The notes under the pieces are model-generated. The model was not told where the DNA came from. It worked only from the letters and a program-made list of their open reading frames with translations, and searched no databases. From JAFNAG01 sp963824985 (GTDB lineage: Bacteria; Acidobacteriota; UBA6911), in the NCBI GenBank assembly GCA_963824985.1, contig CAWGRQ010000035.1, positions 1 through 16,686 of the forward strand: a stretch of 16,686 bases of DNA, written 5' to 3'. Shown here one piece after another: positions 16,400-16,686 of the stretch. Positions within the stretch are counted from its first letter, which is position 1. The number at the start of each line of letters is the position of its first letter. Both the position numbers and the translations under genes were made by a program.

Positions 16400-16549
16400 T
16401 TGCCAAGTATTAGGCGCATAGCAATTGATTTCAGTGAGGGCAAATCGGTACGGTTCCGGATTGGACCGAGCCTGCTTGAGGCTCAATGGAGCAGCAACGG
16501 CCCGTGCACCCATGTAGTTTCGCGAGGTTCAAGTTTAATTGAACATTAG
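16400..16549 (+). CDS. Small unidentified protein downstream of the restriction gene
   Basis: A 49-codon frame starts with TTG at 16400, with AGGAAG at 16388-16393, six bases upstream and overlapping the restriction gene's stop codon. The product (IRRIAIDFSEGKSVRFRIGPSLLEAQWSS ... SSLIEH) has no membrane segment, cysteine pair or helix-turn-helix that I can recognise. Its immediate position after the nuclease suggests it is the third gene of the cassette. I do not recognise a family. It could be a controller, an inhibitor or an unrelated peptide; the TTG start and short length keep confidence low. Confidence 0.4.
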   Translation: MPSIRRIAIDFSEGKSVRFRIGPSLLEAQWSSNGPCTHVVSRGSSLIEH

Positions 16550-16599
16550 ACGCATTCAAATTGCGGGGCACAATAGTCGGATGTTATAGGTGATAAAAG

Positions 16600-16686
16600 G
16601 TGAACAGACGTTCGTATTACTCAATGCGCACCGGACGTCTCAATAAGGGCACTGGCCTTGCTTTAGATGAATTCCGGGACTTTTTT
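16600..16686 (+). CDS. Start of a gene cut by the window edge, AbiJ/HEPN-like N-terminus
   Basis: A frame opens with GTG at 16600, preceded by AGGTGA (16588-16593) six bases upstream, and remains open for all 29 codons to the window end. The residues YYSMRTGRLNKGTGLALDEFRDFF recall the YYSxRTG opening seen, as I remember it, in N-terminal domains of AbiJ-type abortive-infection proteins that end in a HEPN nuclease domain. The resemblance is short and unverified. ATG 16624 is an alternative start. Position behind a restriction-modification pair fits a defence gene. Confidence 0.4.
   Translation, partial: MNRRSYYSMRTGRLNKGTGLALDEFRDFF

Overview
The window is G+C-rich, densely coded bacterial DNA (my estimate is near 60% G+C through most of it, visibly lower after about 14300). 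It has a chromosome-like left two thirds and an accessory right third. The secreted M14 carboxypeptidases with aspartate-rich calcium-type loops, the DUF3417-type glycogen phosphorylase, and the short palindromic repeats built on 'aatccgtgg' would suit an Acidobacteriota-like or similar soil/sediment lineage. That assignment is inference from gene style only; no marker gene is present.

Layout. 1-516: no convincing gene, but a 267-bp inverted-repeat element (148-414). 517-4950 (+): a CPBP-family membrane protease, an alpha-glucan phosphorylase (glgP), and a HAD phosphatase whose frame is broken by one missing base. 5003-5166: a second inverted-repeat element with the same 19-base core. 10906-5251 (-): a tight four-gene run of M14 carboxypeptidase, M14 carboxypeptidase, bacterioferritin (bfr) and thioredoxin reductase (trxB). 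The two peptidases are separated by 10 bases, with the second gene's ribosome-binding site inside that gap.

11055-14006 is a graveyard. It holds a truncated BrnT toxin (-), a DUF433 antitoxin interrupted by an in-frame amber codon, a DUF5615-like toxin reduced to its first dozen residues and joined to unrelated sequence, and an IS91-family transposase broken by two single-base insertions. Each lesion can be placed to within a few bases.

14271-14303 is the detached 3' end of a tRNA (T-arm, acceptor strand, U73, CCA). Just downstream lies a compact defence cassette: a beta-class DNA methyltransferase with a TSPPYW motif, overlapped by 4 bases (ATGA) by a restriction enzyme with the hallmarks of the NotI family (four cysteines of the iron-binding type, D...ExQ active site). 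A 49-codon gene with a good ribosome-binding site follows. At the window edge a new gene starts whose first residues resemble the N-termini of some AbiJ/HEPN-type abortive-infection proteins. The best candidate for something under-described is this right-hand end: a NotI-like restriction-modification pair with an unnamed small third gene and possibly another defence gene, beside a tRNA-derived attachment scar.
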